Of a DNA stretch of 64,000 bases, positions 17,753-27,349 are shown in pieces. The stretch covers positions 62,001 through 126,000 of the forward strand of contig CAVRGH010000002.1 in the NCBI GenBank assembly GCA_963720675.1. Reading direction: 5' to 3'. The translations under genes and the position numbers were made by a program. Position 1 is the first letter of the stretch, and every line of letters begins with the position of its first letter. This DNA is from JALHSW01 sp963720675. GTDB taxonomy: Bacteria; Actinomycetota; Acidimicrobiia; IMCC26256; PALSA-555. Under the pieces are notes generated by a model that saw only the letters and a list, made by a program, of their open reading frames with translations, was not told the DNA's origin and ran no database searches.

Positions 17753-18496
17753 TCAGCGCAGGCCCGCGATCAGGGCGTGCAGGCGCGGGGTCGGTTCGAG
17801 CCCGAGCTCGCTGCGGAGCAGCACCCGATAGCGCTCGAACTCGCGCAGGGCCTCGGATCGGTTGCCTTCGGCGAGGTGGATGCGCATCACGATCGCGTGT
17901 CCACTTTCCCTGAGGGGTTCGGCGCGCACCGCCGCGAGGGCGGCGCCCGTGGCTTCGCCGAACCTCCCGTCTGCGAGGAGGCGTTCCGCGAGCGCTTCGA
18001 GCGCGTGCAGCCGGAGCTGGCGCCATTCCTCGGCCTCAGCCAGCACCCAGTCGTCGAACCAGTCCGGCAGCACGTCGATCGACAGGGTGTCGATGGCGGC
18101 GGCGCCGCGATCGGTCGCCTGCACCGGCCCGGCGGCGAGGAGCCGATGCGCCAGAGCCCGGGCCTCGCGAATGTCGACCTTGACACCGTCGGCGAGGGCG
18201 AGATCGAGTGGGGTGACGACGACCGCGTCGCGCGTCAGCCGGCTGAGCCGACCGAGCGCGGTGCGCAGGCTCGAGAAGGCGTGGTCCTCCGAAGACTCGG
18301 GCCAGAGCGTCCCGGCCACGCTCGCACGCATGAGGGCGCGATCCCGGAGACCGAGCAGGGCCAGGAGGCGTTGCGAACCACCCAGGACCGCAGGGAGAGC
18401 TGTTCCCCGGGCCCAGAACCGGAACGTCCCGAGAACGCAGACCTCGAGCTCGGTGCTGCCGAGCTCAGCGTCGCGTGTGTCGCTCCGAGTTGCCAT
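17753..18496 (-). CDS. SARP/AfsR-like regulator with BTAD domain
   Basis: A 247-residue protein: an amino-terminal winged-helix (OmpR-like) DNA-binding domain (VCVLGTFRFWARG, then RALMRASVAGTLWPESS and ALGRLSRLTRDAVVV), followed by a bacterial transcriptional activator (BTAD, TPR-like) domain ending LLRSELGLEPTPRLHALI. It lacks the ATPase part of AfsR, so it is a small SARP. These usually activate nearby operons. It precedes the 72-residue gene. No secondary-metabolite cluster is evident here, so its target is open. Confidence 0.8.
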   Translation of the reverse strand: MATRSDTRDAELGSTELEVCVLGTFRFWARGTALPAVLGGSQRLLALLGLRDRALMRASVAGTLWPESSEDHAFSSLRTALGRLSRLTRDAVVVTPLDLALADGVKVDIREARALAHRLLAAGPVQATDRGAAAIDTLSIDVLPDWFDDWVLAEAEEWRQLRLHALEALAERLLADGRFGEATGAALAAVRAEPLRESGHAIVMRIHLAEGNRSEALREFERYRVLLRSELGLEPTPRLHALIAGLR

Positions 18497-18607
18497 CTCG
18501 CCCCGCCTTCACGGAGAGGCTAGATCCCCGTGTCGCCGGGCGACAGGTGATCGTCGTGCGACCCCGTGCCGGCCCAGGTCGACCCCGCACGAATCGCGGT
18601 GCCCCGC

Positions 18608-19550
18608 TCAGGGTCTCCCGTTGCCGTTGCCGTCGCCGTTGCCGCCGGCGTTCCCACCGTTCGCGTTGCCGTTGCCGCCGGCGTTCCCACCGTTCGCGTT
18701 GCCGTTGCTGCCGCCGTTCCCTTCCGTTGGCGGGGTTCCGGTACCCCCCGCGCTGTTCCCGCCGTTCCCGTTCCCGTTGGCGGGGTTCCCGGTACCCCCC
18801 CCGCTGTTCCCGCCGTTGCCGCTGCCTGACCCGGGATCGGGGACGGGTTCGACCGTTGGCGGGTCACTGGGTACCGGTGGGTCGGCGGTCACGCCGGCGC
18901 AGTAGGCCGAGATGCGCTCACGGTCGGTTGCGCCCGGTGTTCCCGCGGCGGCGGTGGCGAGCCGTTCGAAGGCCGTGCCCTGTGCACGACCGCTCCCCGA
19001 CGAGTATGCGTTGCACAGGCCCGCGGCCGCGGTCTCCGTGAGGGTCTGGTCCCCGGATCCGTTGGCATCCGGCGTCGAACGGCGCGACCGGCTGTTCCCT
19101 GAAGCGGGTCGATCTACAGCAGCGTGGCCGCGGTCGGGCACCTCGACGCCGATGTCACCGAGAAGGTCGTGGGCCATGCCCTGCAGGTTCCCCGGGAGCG
19201 AACCCGTCGCCGCAGCGGCCGTCCCGCCCAGGAGCGCGATGAGCAGCCCCGCAGCGACCAGCGCCGGCGCGCGACCTCGTCGCCGGACCGTCTGGACGGG
19301 CGGTCCGACCTGACGAGCCGTGGCGAACGCCTCGCGAGCCGCCGTCTCACCCGAGAGCTCCTCCGCGGTTGGTGGAGCAGCTGCCGCCGCCAGGACTCCG
19401 ACCACGGTCGCCGTAGCCCGGGGGAGCGTCGCCCGCGTCGAGGGCGCCGTCGATCAGGCGAGCGGCGGTGTCGTCGTCGAGGGGAGCGGGCGCGCGACGT
19501 CGTCGCGAAAAGCGTGGCATCTCATCGAAGAGACCGTCGTCGCGACTCAC
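18608..19550 (-). CDS. Anti-sigma-like membrane protein (frameshifted)
   Basis: About 313 residues when one extra base near 19406 is removed. The cytosolic start (DDDTAARLIDGALDAGDAPPGYG, here split: DDDTAARLIDG and GDAPPGYG) continues in the second frame with PPTAEELSGETAAREAF, typical of actinobacterial proteins paired with ECF sigma factors. One membrane helix follows (ALVAAGLLIALLGGTAAAA). Outside are a small Cys-containing region and a long Gly/Asn/Pro-rich tail. GTG 19550 overlaps the sigma stop (GTGA). No zinc-type HxxxCxxC motif is seen. Holding the sigma factor at the membrane is inferred. Confidence 0.65.
18635..18820. repeat. Low-complexity tandem repeats in anti-sigma gene tail
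   Basis: Two 33-base copies (around 18641 and 18674) and two copies of an approximately 50-base unit (around 18726 and 18776) encode Gly/Asn-rich residues such as GNANGGNAGGNG in the carboxy tail of the minus-strand protein. This is coding low complexity prone to copy-number change. Confidence 0.7.
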
Positions 19551-20116
19551 GGTGTTACCTGCTTCGGATCGGCGTCGACCGTGGTCAGCAGCTGGGCCAG
19601 GCGGTGCAACCCCCGATGCGCGAGTACCCGGATCGCACCGGGCCGTTTCCCGAGGATCTCGGCCACGTGGGGGACGTCGAGGCCGGCGATCACACGCAGC
19701 GCGACGACTTCGGCCTGGAGCGGGGGCAGCGTCGCGATGAGCTCGAGCGCCTCCTGCGTCGAGTACTCCGCGACGACTGCGTCGGCCGGATCGTCGTGCG
19801 CGACCTCCTCCGGCATCGTGTCGACGGGTCGCGGGTCGGACGGTCGTCGTGCCTCGTGGCGTCGCCAGTCGACGGCTCGATGACGGGCGATGGTGAACAC
19901 CCAGCTCCGGAAACCGATCTCGTCGCCCTCGAACCGGTCCAGGTCGCGCGAGATGCGCACCCAGGCCTCGGATGCAACGTCTTCCGCGGCTTCGCCGACC
20001 GAGACCCTGAGATAGCGCAAGACCTGTGGGTGGAGGTCACGCCAGAGCAGGGCGAACGCGTCCTCGTCGCCCGCCCGGGCGTCGCGCAGGACGGTGGCGA
20101 AATCTGGGCCGATCAT
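19547..20116 (-). CDS. ECF RNA polymerase sigma factor
   Basis: A 189-residue ECF sigma. Region 2 includes EDAFALLWRDLHPQVLRYL and RSWVFTIARHRAVDW (-10 recognition). Region 4 includes LPPLQAEVVALRVIAGLDV and VAEILGKRPGAIRVLAHRG (-35 recognition). ATG 20116 is chosen; an upstream extension in frame is rich in Arg and not conserved-looking. It overlaps the anti-sigma-like gene. It is divergent from the surface-protein gene, whose promoter is SigA-like, so a regulatory link to that gene is not shown. Confidence 0.9.
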   Translation of the reverse strand: MIGPDFATVLRDARAGDEDAFALLWRDLHPQVLRYLRVSVGEAAEDVASEAWVRISRDLDRFEGDEIGFRSWVFTIARHRAVDWRRHEARRPSDPRPVDTMPEEVAHDDPADAVVAEYSTQEALELIATLPPLQAEVVALRVIAGLDVPHVAEILGKRPGAIRVLAHRGLHRLAQLLTTVDADPKQVTP

Positions 20117-20436
20117 CGCTTGACCGTGCCGGTCACGGGCCCACAGAGCCGGCGCGTTCGCATGGGACGCGACTCTAGGGTCCGACCTCGGCCGTCTCGA
20201 TGCTCCGAGATGGGAGAGCCCGGCCACGAGAACGCGGCCGGGCTCCCACACATCACAGGTGTCGAACGGGGCTGGGACCCGGCGCTCGACATAGGGAGAC
20301 CGCTGCGTCTGCGGCGCCCGTTACCCGACAGCGCGCGGACGAGCACCCGCCCGGCGATGCGCGGCAGGTGTAACGAATCTGCTGCCAGGAACGGTGCGCT
20401 GCGCGCGGAGAGTAGCCAAGCAATCCCTTGCCTGGC
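20117..20436. other. Intergenic region without a supported gene
   Basis: About 320 bases between the ECF sigma start and the forward promoter of the surface-protein gene. No reading frame with coding character was found. It must contain the sigma gene's promoter, but no convincing -35/-10 pair was identified. Confidence 0.5.
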
Positions 20437-20501
20437 TTGACCCGCGCCCGATTACCACTTAGAGTACAAGTCACTTCACCACTCTGAGTGGTGAAGGACT
20501 T
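20437..20501 (+). promoter_or_regulatory. Promoter and leader hairpin of LPFTG surface-protein gene
   Basis: SigA-like promoter TTGACC (20437-20442), exactly 17 bases, TAGAGT (20460-20465), predicted start near 20472. The transcript would begin with a stable hairpin: arms CTTCACCACT (20474-20483) and AGTGGTGAAG (20487-20496), loop CTG, extended by AAGTC/GACTT with one bulge. A 150-base leader then runs to GTG 20623. The hairpin may protect the 5' end or control expression. Confidence 0.65.
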
Positions 20502-20622
20502 GGGCGAATGGGAGCGTTGAACCCCGACCGCATCGTCGGTCACCGGAGGGTCGGGGTGAGCAGTGGTGAGACCGGCCCGTTCCATGCTGTTCGACGCGAC
20601 GTCGGACAAAGGAGTGGTCCCG

Positions 20623-22606
20623 GTGACGCGCACCCCCCCTGCGAAGCGCATCCAGGCTCGGCGACGTCGATACGGCGTCGGGCTCGCCATCGCACTGCTG
20701 GTGATGATGATCGGCGCGCTCGTCGTCCCGGCAATTGCCGCTGCTGACGAGAGGACAGGTCCGCGATCGGGTGACCCAGGAGGTCGTCGGCGAGCGAGCA
20801 GGCGCCGACGGACGGCGCGCAGCCCCCGCACGACGAGTCGCACGACGAGCGACGCCGACACGACCGACGACCACCTGTCGACGACGGCTCCGCCTGCCGA
20901 CGAGCAACAGCAAGCAGGTTGTGCCCGCCTCGCCGGTCGCAGTCGGCTCCGCTCGGACGACGCCTGACGTCGCTCCAGGCCCAGTCAACTCCTCGGCATC
21001 GGACAGCCGTGCGACGTTCGTGGACGACCCGGGCAACGTCGGGAATCGAGTGCGTCGAACGCCGGACCTGAGCGGCACGACGTACTCGACCGGGAACTCG
21101 CCGAGCAACGGATCCACCAACGTCGGTGGGCTGTTCACCGATCACGATCGCGGACTACGACGCGCCTGGCGATGTCCAGGCACCCGTCTCAGATCCTCAA
21201 CGGCGGGGACGCCCGCCGGCGATGCGCAGATGCTGCAGCTCTCCGGGTATCTCGGCGCTGGCGTCACGATCAGCGGCGTCGTCGTCAAGGGCGGCAACGG
21301 TTACAACAAGTACGTCTTCGGCACCAACGCCGGCTACCTCGGCGTGAACATGATCTCGTCACTGAACGGTGGCGGGAAGGTCCCGGCAGATGAGCCACGC
21401 GTTCGTCTGCTACACGAGCGCGACACCCTCGACAGGATCGCTGACCGTCACGAAGACGGTCGGTCGGGCCGGTGCCCGACGACGACGACGTTCACGGTGA
21501 CGGTGAGTTGCCCGGCCATCGGTACACCGCTCGACGGGTTCCCGAAGACGCTCGTCTTCGACGAGCACCGGGGTCGCTGACGTCGGGCACCCTCCCGATC
21601 ACCGGCATCCCGACGGGAACGGTGTGCAAGGTCGAGGAGACCAGCACCGGCGGTGCCGATTCGGTCAGCTACACAGCTGAATGGCGGCTCCGAGCACGAG
21701 CAACTCCGCCGACGCCCATCATCGCGGCCGACTCGACCCAGACGGTCGCGGTCACGAACACGTTCAACGAGCCGCAGACCGGTTCACTGACGGTCACGAA
21801 GACGGTCGAGTGGCCCGGTGCCGGGTGACGACGACGTTCACCGTGACGGTGAGCTGCCCGGCCGACGGGTCGCAGCTCGCTGGGTTCCCGAAGACGTTCA
21901 CGTTCGACAGCATGCAGGTGCACTCATGTCGGGTGTGCTCCCGATCACTGGACATCCCCGACGGGCACGGTGTGCGAGGTCGAGGAGACCGGGAACGGTG
22001 GCGCAACGTCGGTCACGTACGCAGGTGAACGGCGGTTCGGCAGCAGCGGGACCGTTCCGACACCGACGATCGTCGCTGGCGAGACGCAGACGGTCGCGGT
22101 GACGAACACGTTCATCGAGGTCGGTGGTGAGTTCAGCGGCCGGGTGAACATCGAGAAGAAGATCACGGGTGTGCCACCGGCCGAGGGAACGCAGTTTGTG
22201 GTGAACGTGAGCTGCACCGGCCCGACGGTCTCGGTGGATGAGGACGTGACGCTCACGTACTCGTCGCAGCTCACGGGCAGCGTGGCGTTCAACGCGCCGT
22301 CGGACGAGACGGTCACGTGCACGGTCACCGAGAAGGACCCGCTCGGCGGCGCGGTGTCGGCGTCGATCGGTCCGAACAACGGCGTAGTCGTGGTCACGGT
22401 GGAGGCACCGGTCGCCGACGTGGTGGTGACGAATCACTACGGCGAGCCGCCGGTCGAGGTGCAGGGTCTCGTGGTGACCGACACCCTGCCGTTCACGGGT
22501 TCGTCGACCGACGTGCTGTTGAAGTCGGGTGCCTGGCTGGTCGGGCATCGGTGGAGTGTTCCTGCTCGTGTCGTGGACGCGCCGTCGTCGCAAGCTCATC
22601 GCATAG
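20623..22606 (+). CDS. Cell-wall-anchored repeat protein with LPFTG motif (multiply frameshifted)
   Basis: Reads as one secreted adhesin-like protein of about 660 residues once several one-base frame changes are allowed. GTG 20623 follows GGAG (20611-20614). It starts with a basic region and the hydrophobic signal GVGLAIALLVMMIGALVV, ending AIAAA. A central domain has VVKGGNGYNKYVFGTNAGYL. Two near-identical units follow, with TFTVTVSCPA, LAGFPKT/LDGFPKT, and GTVCKVEET in the first unit only (DUF5979-like beta domains), then a divergent third unit (VNIEKKITGVPPAEGTQF). The end is DTLPFTG, a hydrophobic helix (GIGGVFLLVSW in another frame) and TRRRRKLIA, a sortase sorting signal. A strong hairpin follows the stop. 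Confidence 0.75.
21441..22110 (+). repeat. Tandem ~346-base coding repeats
   Basis: Two direct copies start with CTGACSGTCACGAAGACGG at 21441 and 21787, period 346, and continue with very similar sequence encoding the DUF5979-like unit. The period is not a multiple of three (345 would be), consistent with an extra base inside one copy. Confidence 0.7.
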
Positions 22607-22627
22607 CCGCACACCACGCGTGCTGCA

Positions 22628-22657
22628 GTCGGCCCCGGGATCCGTCCCGGGGCCGAC
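22628..22657 (+). terminator. Strong hairpin after surface-protein gene
   Basis: Perfect 13-base stem GTCGGCCCCGGGA (22628-22640) and TCCCGGGGCCGAC (22645-22657) with loop TCCG, 21 bases after the stop. No U-run follows, as is common for actinobacterial terminators. Confidence 0.8.
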
Positions 22658-22756
22658 TCGCGCACCGATGTCTCCGGCGCGGGCGTTACTCCGATTTCGC
22701 CCTTTCTTTTCACCGGTTTCCTCAAGACGAAAATCGCCATCGTCGATGTCCTGGGG

Positions 22757-23310
22757 ATGCGGCGGTGGTCCTCGGCTCGAGCAGCGTCGGCAGCCCGCAG
22801 GTGCGCGCGGCCCCGACATGGCAAGGGTGAGCGCGGCGCGGCCCTGGTCGAGTTCACGATCATCGCCCCGATCCTCTTCCTCGATCATCTTCGGCATGAT
22901 CGACTTCGGGATCGCCTTCGCCGACTACCAGAACGTGCGGAGCGGGACCCGTGAGGCGGCTCGCCTCGGCGTGGTGAACGACATCACCGAACTCGCCCAG
23001 CTGCAAGATCGACGGCGCCTCCGTATCGCCTCCGCCGAACCCCACGACGAAGGCCGACGCGACGAACGCGCTGATCTGCAAGGCCAAGGACCGGATCGGG
23101 CTCGACAGCGGCGACGCCAAGATCCGCATCACGATCACCGGCGAGGCCGTCGGCGACCGACTGAAGATCTGCGCATCATTTCCCGTCGGCAGCATGACCG
23201 GCGTGACCGCGGCCTTCCTCGCGGACCGAGTCCTGACCAGCGCGGTCACGATGCGGCTCGAACAAGTGCCGAAGTTCCAGGCCTTCACCGAGACCGGCAG
23301 CGAATGTTGA
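22757..23310 (+). CDS. TadE-like pilus/surface protein (frameshifted)
   Basis: About 184 residues across at least two frame changes (near 22880 and 23005). The TadE signature is clear: GERGAALVEFTIIAPILFL, then IIFGMIDFGIAFADYQNV and RSGTREAARLGVV, i.e. a short basic leader, a processing-type Glu and one membrane helix. The rest (ADATNALICKAKDRIGLDSG, ITITGEAVGDRLKICASFPV) is extracytoplasmic with paired Cys. TadE proteins are minor pilin-like parts of tight-adherence pili. No Tad ATPase or prepilin peptidase lies in the window. The next gene overlaps the end. Confidence 0.75.
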
Positions 23311-24742
23311 GGCGGCGCGTGGACCCGAGCGACGAACGGGGCGCCGTCATGGTGATGACCGTGATCGTCCTCGTGGTGATGCTCGGGATCAGCGCGCTCG
23401 TGGTCGACCTCGGGTTCGCCTGGCAGAAGCGACGAGAGATCCAGAGCACCGCCGACGCCGCCGCGCTCGGAGCGGCGCAGGACCTTCCGTCGTTGCCCGG
23501 GGCAACGTCCAGCGCAAAGTCCCTCGCGGTCACGAACTACCCCGACGGCGCGTTCCCGTGGCCGAGCTGCACCGATGTGAATCGCCTGGCGGTCGTCGCC
23601 ACCGAGACGCCGTGCATCTCCTTCGACACGTCGTTCACCCGGGTGCGGGTGCACATCCCTCAGCAGACGTTCCCGACGACGTTCGGGAAGGTCATCGGCG
23701 TCGAGACGACCTCGACGTCTGCGTCGGCGACGGCGAGCGGTGGTGGGGGCCGGGTTCGGGTCGATCGTCCCGTTCGCGCTCTTCTCCGGCTTCACGGCCG
23801 GCCTCGCGTGCCTGAAGGAAGGGCCGAGCGGCCATCGCATCGCGACGTGCGACGACCCCGAGACGGGGAACTTCAATCTCCTCGACATCACCCAGTACGG
23901 GAACGCGACCCTGAACACTCCGGCTCGGTGTGGCAACAGCTTCCAACGGCAGCGCGTCATCGACAACATCGCGATCGGCGCCGACCACATGTTCTCCGTG
24001 TACAACGGGACGCCCGCGGTCGACGGTTGCGGCGTGGCCGGACCGAACACCGTCCCACCCCGGACCGGGAACGACATCGCGGCCTTCGACACCGGCCTGG
24101 TCCAGGGCAATGCCGGCGACACCTCGGACGGTGGGTCCGGCGCGGCTCCGGCGCGGGGGGTACCCAAAGGCGACGGTGCTCGGCCAGCAGCTCGACAACA
24201 AGCCGCTCTGGGAGTACATCGAGGACACGACGCTCTCGAACATCCCGAGCAGCTGTCAGCGGGCGACGTTCAACCAGCTCCTCGCCTCGACGCCGGCCGG
24301 GCAGCAGCAGACGGTGCTGCAGGCTGCGCTCGAGCAGTGCTTCGCGGACTACGAGAGTGGCGGCTACACCGGCGTCGTCTTCGGGGCGAACACGAACCCC
24401 TTCGGCAAGGAGGTACCCGCGGATCTCTTCGACCTCCAGCTCACGCCCCGTTTCGCGTACGTGCCGCAGTTCGTGCAGGACGTGCCACCGAACGGGTCCA
24501 GCGCCAACCTCAACATCGCCTCGTTCCGGGCGATCTTCATGGAGGACGTCTACGCCGGCTGCAGCACTGGCTGCAGCGTGAACTTCTCGCCCGGACCGTG
24601 GAACACCGGCTCGCTCGGCGCCAGCAACCAGAACGCCGCGGCGATGACGGCGTGGGTATTCCCGTCGTCGATGTTGCCTCCGGGCCTGAGTGGCAACCCG
24701 GCCGCCGTCGGCCAGAACACCTATGTGCAGCTCGTGAAGTAG
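23304..24742 (+). CDS. TadG-like protein (frameshifted)
   Basis: About 479 residues over frame changes near 23745 and 24150. The amino end is a TadG/DUF2134 type: SDERGAVMVMTVIVLVVMLG, then ISALVVDLGFAWQKRREIQS and TADAAALGAAQDLP. After the helix, the extracytoplasmic region continues in the second frame (GFGSIVPFALFSGFTAGLA) and third frame (ATVLGQQLDNKPLWEYIEDT), ending QNTYVQLVK. ATG 23304 lies inside the end of the TadE gene, so the two are coupled. Likely a surface protein acting with TadE; a von Willebrand-type domain was not recognised. Confidence 0.72.
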
Positions 24743-24761
24743 GTCCTGGGCGCCGCGTCGG

Positions 24762-25457
24762 TCAGGACGGCGGCGCGGGGAGTCCGGCGAGCTGCACGAC
24801 GGAGAAGATGAGGATCAACGCCCCGATCACGAGCAGGCCGTACCGCGCGGCGCGCACCGGGAACTGAGTGCTGATCCCGACGATGAAGAGCACGCTGGCC
24901 AGGTACACGGTGATCCGCACGTAGTCGTCGCCCGTGGTGCCTTCGTCCGTTCCCTTCGCCGTGAGGCGTTCGGCCTTCGCCTTGAGCGCCGTGGCCTTGG
25001 CCTTCTCCGGCTGCTTGTACTCGGGCATCGCCTGCGGTCCGGGCGGAGCGTCCGGGTTGTTGTCGGGATCGGTGGCGATCCAGGCGTCGAACGCGACGCG
25101 CAGGACGGGTCGGAACCGCTTCAGCGCGATCTCGGTCGCCTCCGGGTTGCCCGTGGCGTGGGCGCCCAGCCACGCGTTGAACACGAGTCCGTCACCCAGT
25201 CGCTCGTCGAGCGCGACGAGGTCCTCGGTATTCGAGTCGTTGCGGGCCGTCGCAGCCTCCGCGATCGTCAGCCGGGATTCGGTCGACCACTTCGCGGCTG
25301 AGTACCCCGACCACGCCGCGAGCAACGCCACGACCGCGAGCAGTCCCGCCTCGAGGATGCTGATGAGGCGATCGCGTTCGGAGCCGTGCCGGGAGTGGTG
25401 CGCGTGCTCGGCGATCTCTCTGCTGGTCTCGGCCGGACCGAGCGCTGCTTCACCCAT
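24762..25457 (-). CDS. Membrane protein of unknown function
   Basis: A 231-residue protein: acidic/His-containing cytosolic start (EIAEHAHHSRHGSERDRLIS), first helix LLAVVALLAAWSGYSAA, then a helical region (TIAEAATARNDSNTEDL, ALKAKAERLTAKG), and two carboxy helices (VRITVYLASVLFIVGI and GLLVIGALILIFSVVQLAG). This layout resembles DUF4337-type proteins, but I do not recognise it securely. It is convergent with TadG, stops 20 bases apart, and 63 bases downstream of the solute-binding gene. Confidence 0.6.
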   Translation of the reverse strand: MGEAALGPAETSREIAEHAHHSRHGSERDRLISILEAGLLAVVALLAAWSGYSAAKWSTESRLTIAEAATARNDSNTEDLVALDERLGDGLVFNAWLGAHATGNPEATEIALKRFRPVLRVAFDAWIATDPDNNPDAPPGPQAMPEYKQPEKAKATALKAKAERLTAKGTDEGTTGDDYVRITVYLASVLFIVGISTQFPVRAARYGLLVIGALILIFSVVQLAGLPAPPS

Positions 25458-25520
25458 CGGGAGAGGACGTTACGCAGATCCGCCGCCCGAAGTCTCATCC
25501 GATCAGAACGACGACTCCGC

Positions 25521-26594
25521 TCACTCCCAGGGTTCGAAGAGGCCTTCGAACTCGAGCTCGCCGTTGCGCACCCGGCCATAGAGCAGCCAGTCGCCCTTGA
25601 ACATCTGGTGGTCGTAGGGACCTGCCGCGATGTGGGTCTGGGGCCCGCCGGTCGCGCTCGGCATGAAGCGGATCTGCTCGAGCCCTTCCTTCACGCCGAA
25701 GCCGCTGAGCACCGGCGCGCGGAAGAGCGCCTCGACGAGCACGCGTGCGGTGTCGTAGGCGAGCACGGGGATCGCGTTCGGCCACATCGGTGGGTCGGAC
25801 CCGTACCGCTCGACGTAGCTCTCGTGGAACCGTGCCGCGAGCTTGTTGTCGGGGCACAGCTGGTCGATGCCGACCCAGCCCTCGAACTTGTCGAAGCCCA
25901 TCAGATAGAACATGAATGCCGTCGTCATGATCCGGGGCGGGTCCCACGCGAGCTTGTCCAGCGCCTCGCGCATCAATCCCGACGCCGCGAGCACGCCGTA
26001 GCCGAGGTACACGAGCGCGTCGGCACCTACCGACCGCAGGTTGTCGAGGTGCAGGGCGAGGTCGGCGGGTTGCTGGCTGACCGTCTCGACCGCCGCGACG
26101 GTCACGCCGCGGCGCCGGCACTCCTGACGGAAGTACCGGAAGTACTCCTCGCCATTCGGGGAGACCTCACTCAGCACGGCGACCCGCTCGTGGCCGTTGC
26201 GCTTGAGCCACCCGACGATGAGCGCGGGATCACCGCCGCAGTCGCCGTTGCCGAGCCGGAAGCAGTACGGGCCCGAGAACCGCTCCGTCCCGCACCACGA
26301 CACGAGCGGCACCTCGAGCTCGTTGGCCACCGGGCCGACGACCATGGCGTTGTCGGAGCTGTACGCGCCGGCGACGGCGATGCAGCCCTCGTCGACGAGC
26401 TGCCGGAAGCCGTCGATGGCGCTCCGAGCGGAACCGTTCGGGAGACCGTTCTCCGCATGGAGCACGAACTCGTACGGTCGGGTGAGCACTCCCTGCTCGA
26501 CGGCTCGGTCGAACGCGAGGCGGTGGATCTTGTCGTAGCCGCCGTTCGGCCCGTCGAGCGCCGAGCCCAACCACCCGATCTTGATCGGTTCCAT
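25521..26594 (-). CDS. Solute-binding-fold protein without signal peptide
   Basis: A 357-residue type 1 periplasmic-binding fold of the Leu/Ile/Val- or amide-binding family: IKIGWLGSALDGPNGGY, a LVDEGCIAVAGAYSSDNAMV strand-loop, then ALIVGWLKRNGHERVAVLS and a long carboxy lobe ending LEFEGLFEPWE. The protein begins directly with the first beta strand after MEP, with no signal peptide or lipobox, so it should be cytosolic: a ligand sensor or AmiC-like regulator rather than a transporter subunit. Its start is four bases from the stop of the TetR gene upstream, suggesting one operon with TetR and the secreted binding protein. Confidence 0.8.
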   Translation of the reverse strand: MEPIKIGWLGSALDGPNGGYDKIHRLAFDRAVEQGVLTRPYEFVLHAENGLPNGSARSAIDGFRQLVDEGCIAVAGAYSSDNAMVVGPVANELEVPLVSWCGTERFSGPYCFRLGNGDCGGDPALIVGWLKRNGHERVAVLSEVSPNGEEYFRYFRQECRRRGVTVAAVETVSQQPADLALHLDNLRSVGADALVYLGYGVLAASGLMREALDKLAWDPPRIMTTAFMFYLMGFDKFEGWVGIDQLCPDNKLAARFHESYVERYGSDPPMWPNAIPVLAYDTARVLVEALFRAPVLSGFGVKEGLEQIRFMPSATGGPQTHIAAGPYDHQMFKGDWLLYGRVRNGELEFEGLFEPWE

Positions 26595-26597
26595 CTC

Positions 26598-27335
26598 TCA
26601 GCCTTCCTTCGGTGATCGTCGAGCAGTGGGCGGCCGTTCGAGGGCAGCCGTGAGTACGTCCACGAGCTCGGCACGTTCCGTGGCGAAGTCGTGGTCGGTC
26701 GGTGTGAACATGAGTGCCATCGCGAACCCCCGCAGCGATGCCCAGAGCAGCTGTTCGACTGCGCGGGCGTCGTCGCCGGTACCGAGCAGTGCCTCGCCGA
26801 CGCGGTTGCGGCCCCGCGCCTGTTCGAGCAGTGCTGCTGCGTGGCTCGGATCGAGCGCGCGCGTGCTCCGGGTGTTGATCAGGATCTCGAGGCTTGCCCG
26901 GCCGAGCGGGCTGCCGTAGGCGCTCCAGCCGGCGTCGACCACGTCGGCGACCCGGTCGCGGAGGGGTGCGTCTGCCTCCCGGACGTCGTCCAGGATCGTG
27001 CGGAACTGCTCGTACCCTGCTTCGACGACCGCGGACAACAGGCCGGCCCGGTCGCCGAAGTGGTACTGGATCACGCCCCAGGTCACGCCGGCGCGGGCCG
27101 CGATGCGGCTCGCACTCGCGGCCGCGAATCCCTCCTCGATGACGCAGGCCGCGGCCTCGCTGATGACGCGTCGGCGGGTCTCGTCGCCCTTGAGCATCGG
27201 TTGCCGTTCGGTGCGCGCCCGGGTCGGGGACACGGTGGTTCCGAGCGTCGCGGCGCGTCGGCTCGGCTTGGGCACCTGCTCGGCGGGGGACGGATCGGCT
27301 GGGGATGGCTCGGCGGGGGAGGTTGTCGGTCGCAT
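26598..27335 (-). CDS. TetR-family regulator
   Basis: A 245-residue frame from ATG 27335, or 199 residues from ATG 27197. The shorter start removes a Pro/Ser/Ala-rich lead and matches usual TetR length. The helix-turn-helix is SASRIAARAGVTWGVIQYHF, then GDRAGLLSAVV. The carboxy ligand domain ends TAALERPPTARRSPKEG. It lies between two solute-binding genes in one direction; an inverted repeat upstream of the first (28731-28744) is a candidate operator. Confidence 0.85.
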   Translation of the reverse strand: MRPTTSPAEPSPADPSPAEQVPKPSRRAATLGTTVSPTRARTERQPMLKGDETRRRVISEAAACVIEEGFAAASASRIAARAGVTWGVIQYHFGDRAGLLSAVVEAGYEQFRTILDDVREADAPLRDRVADVVDAGWSAYGSPLGRASLEILINTRSTRALDPSHAAALLEQARGRNRVGEALLGTGDDARAVEQLLWASLRGFAMALMFTPTDHDFATERAELVDVLTAALERPPTARRSPKEG

Positions 27336-27349
27336 GAGGTCGCGCACCA

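Noticed and set aside
18620..18830. Short regularly spaced repeats resembling a CRISPR array
   Set aside because: Repeats of 33 and about 50 bases are adjacent, without unique spacers, and encode Gly/Asn-rich residues in frame.
22690..22750. Lower-GC patch with T-rich sequence before the TadE gene as a riboswitch
   Set aside because: No conserved riboswitch core or pairing pattern could be recognised; it is more likely ordinary promoter DNA.
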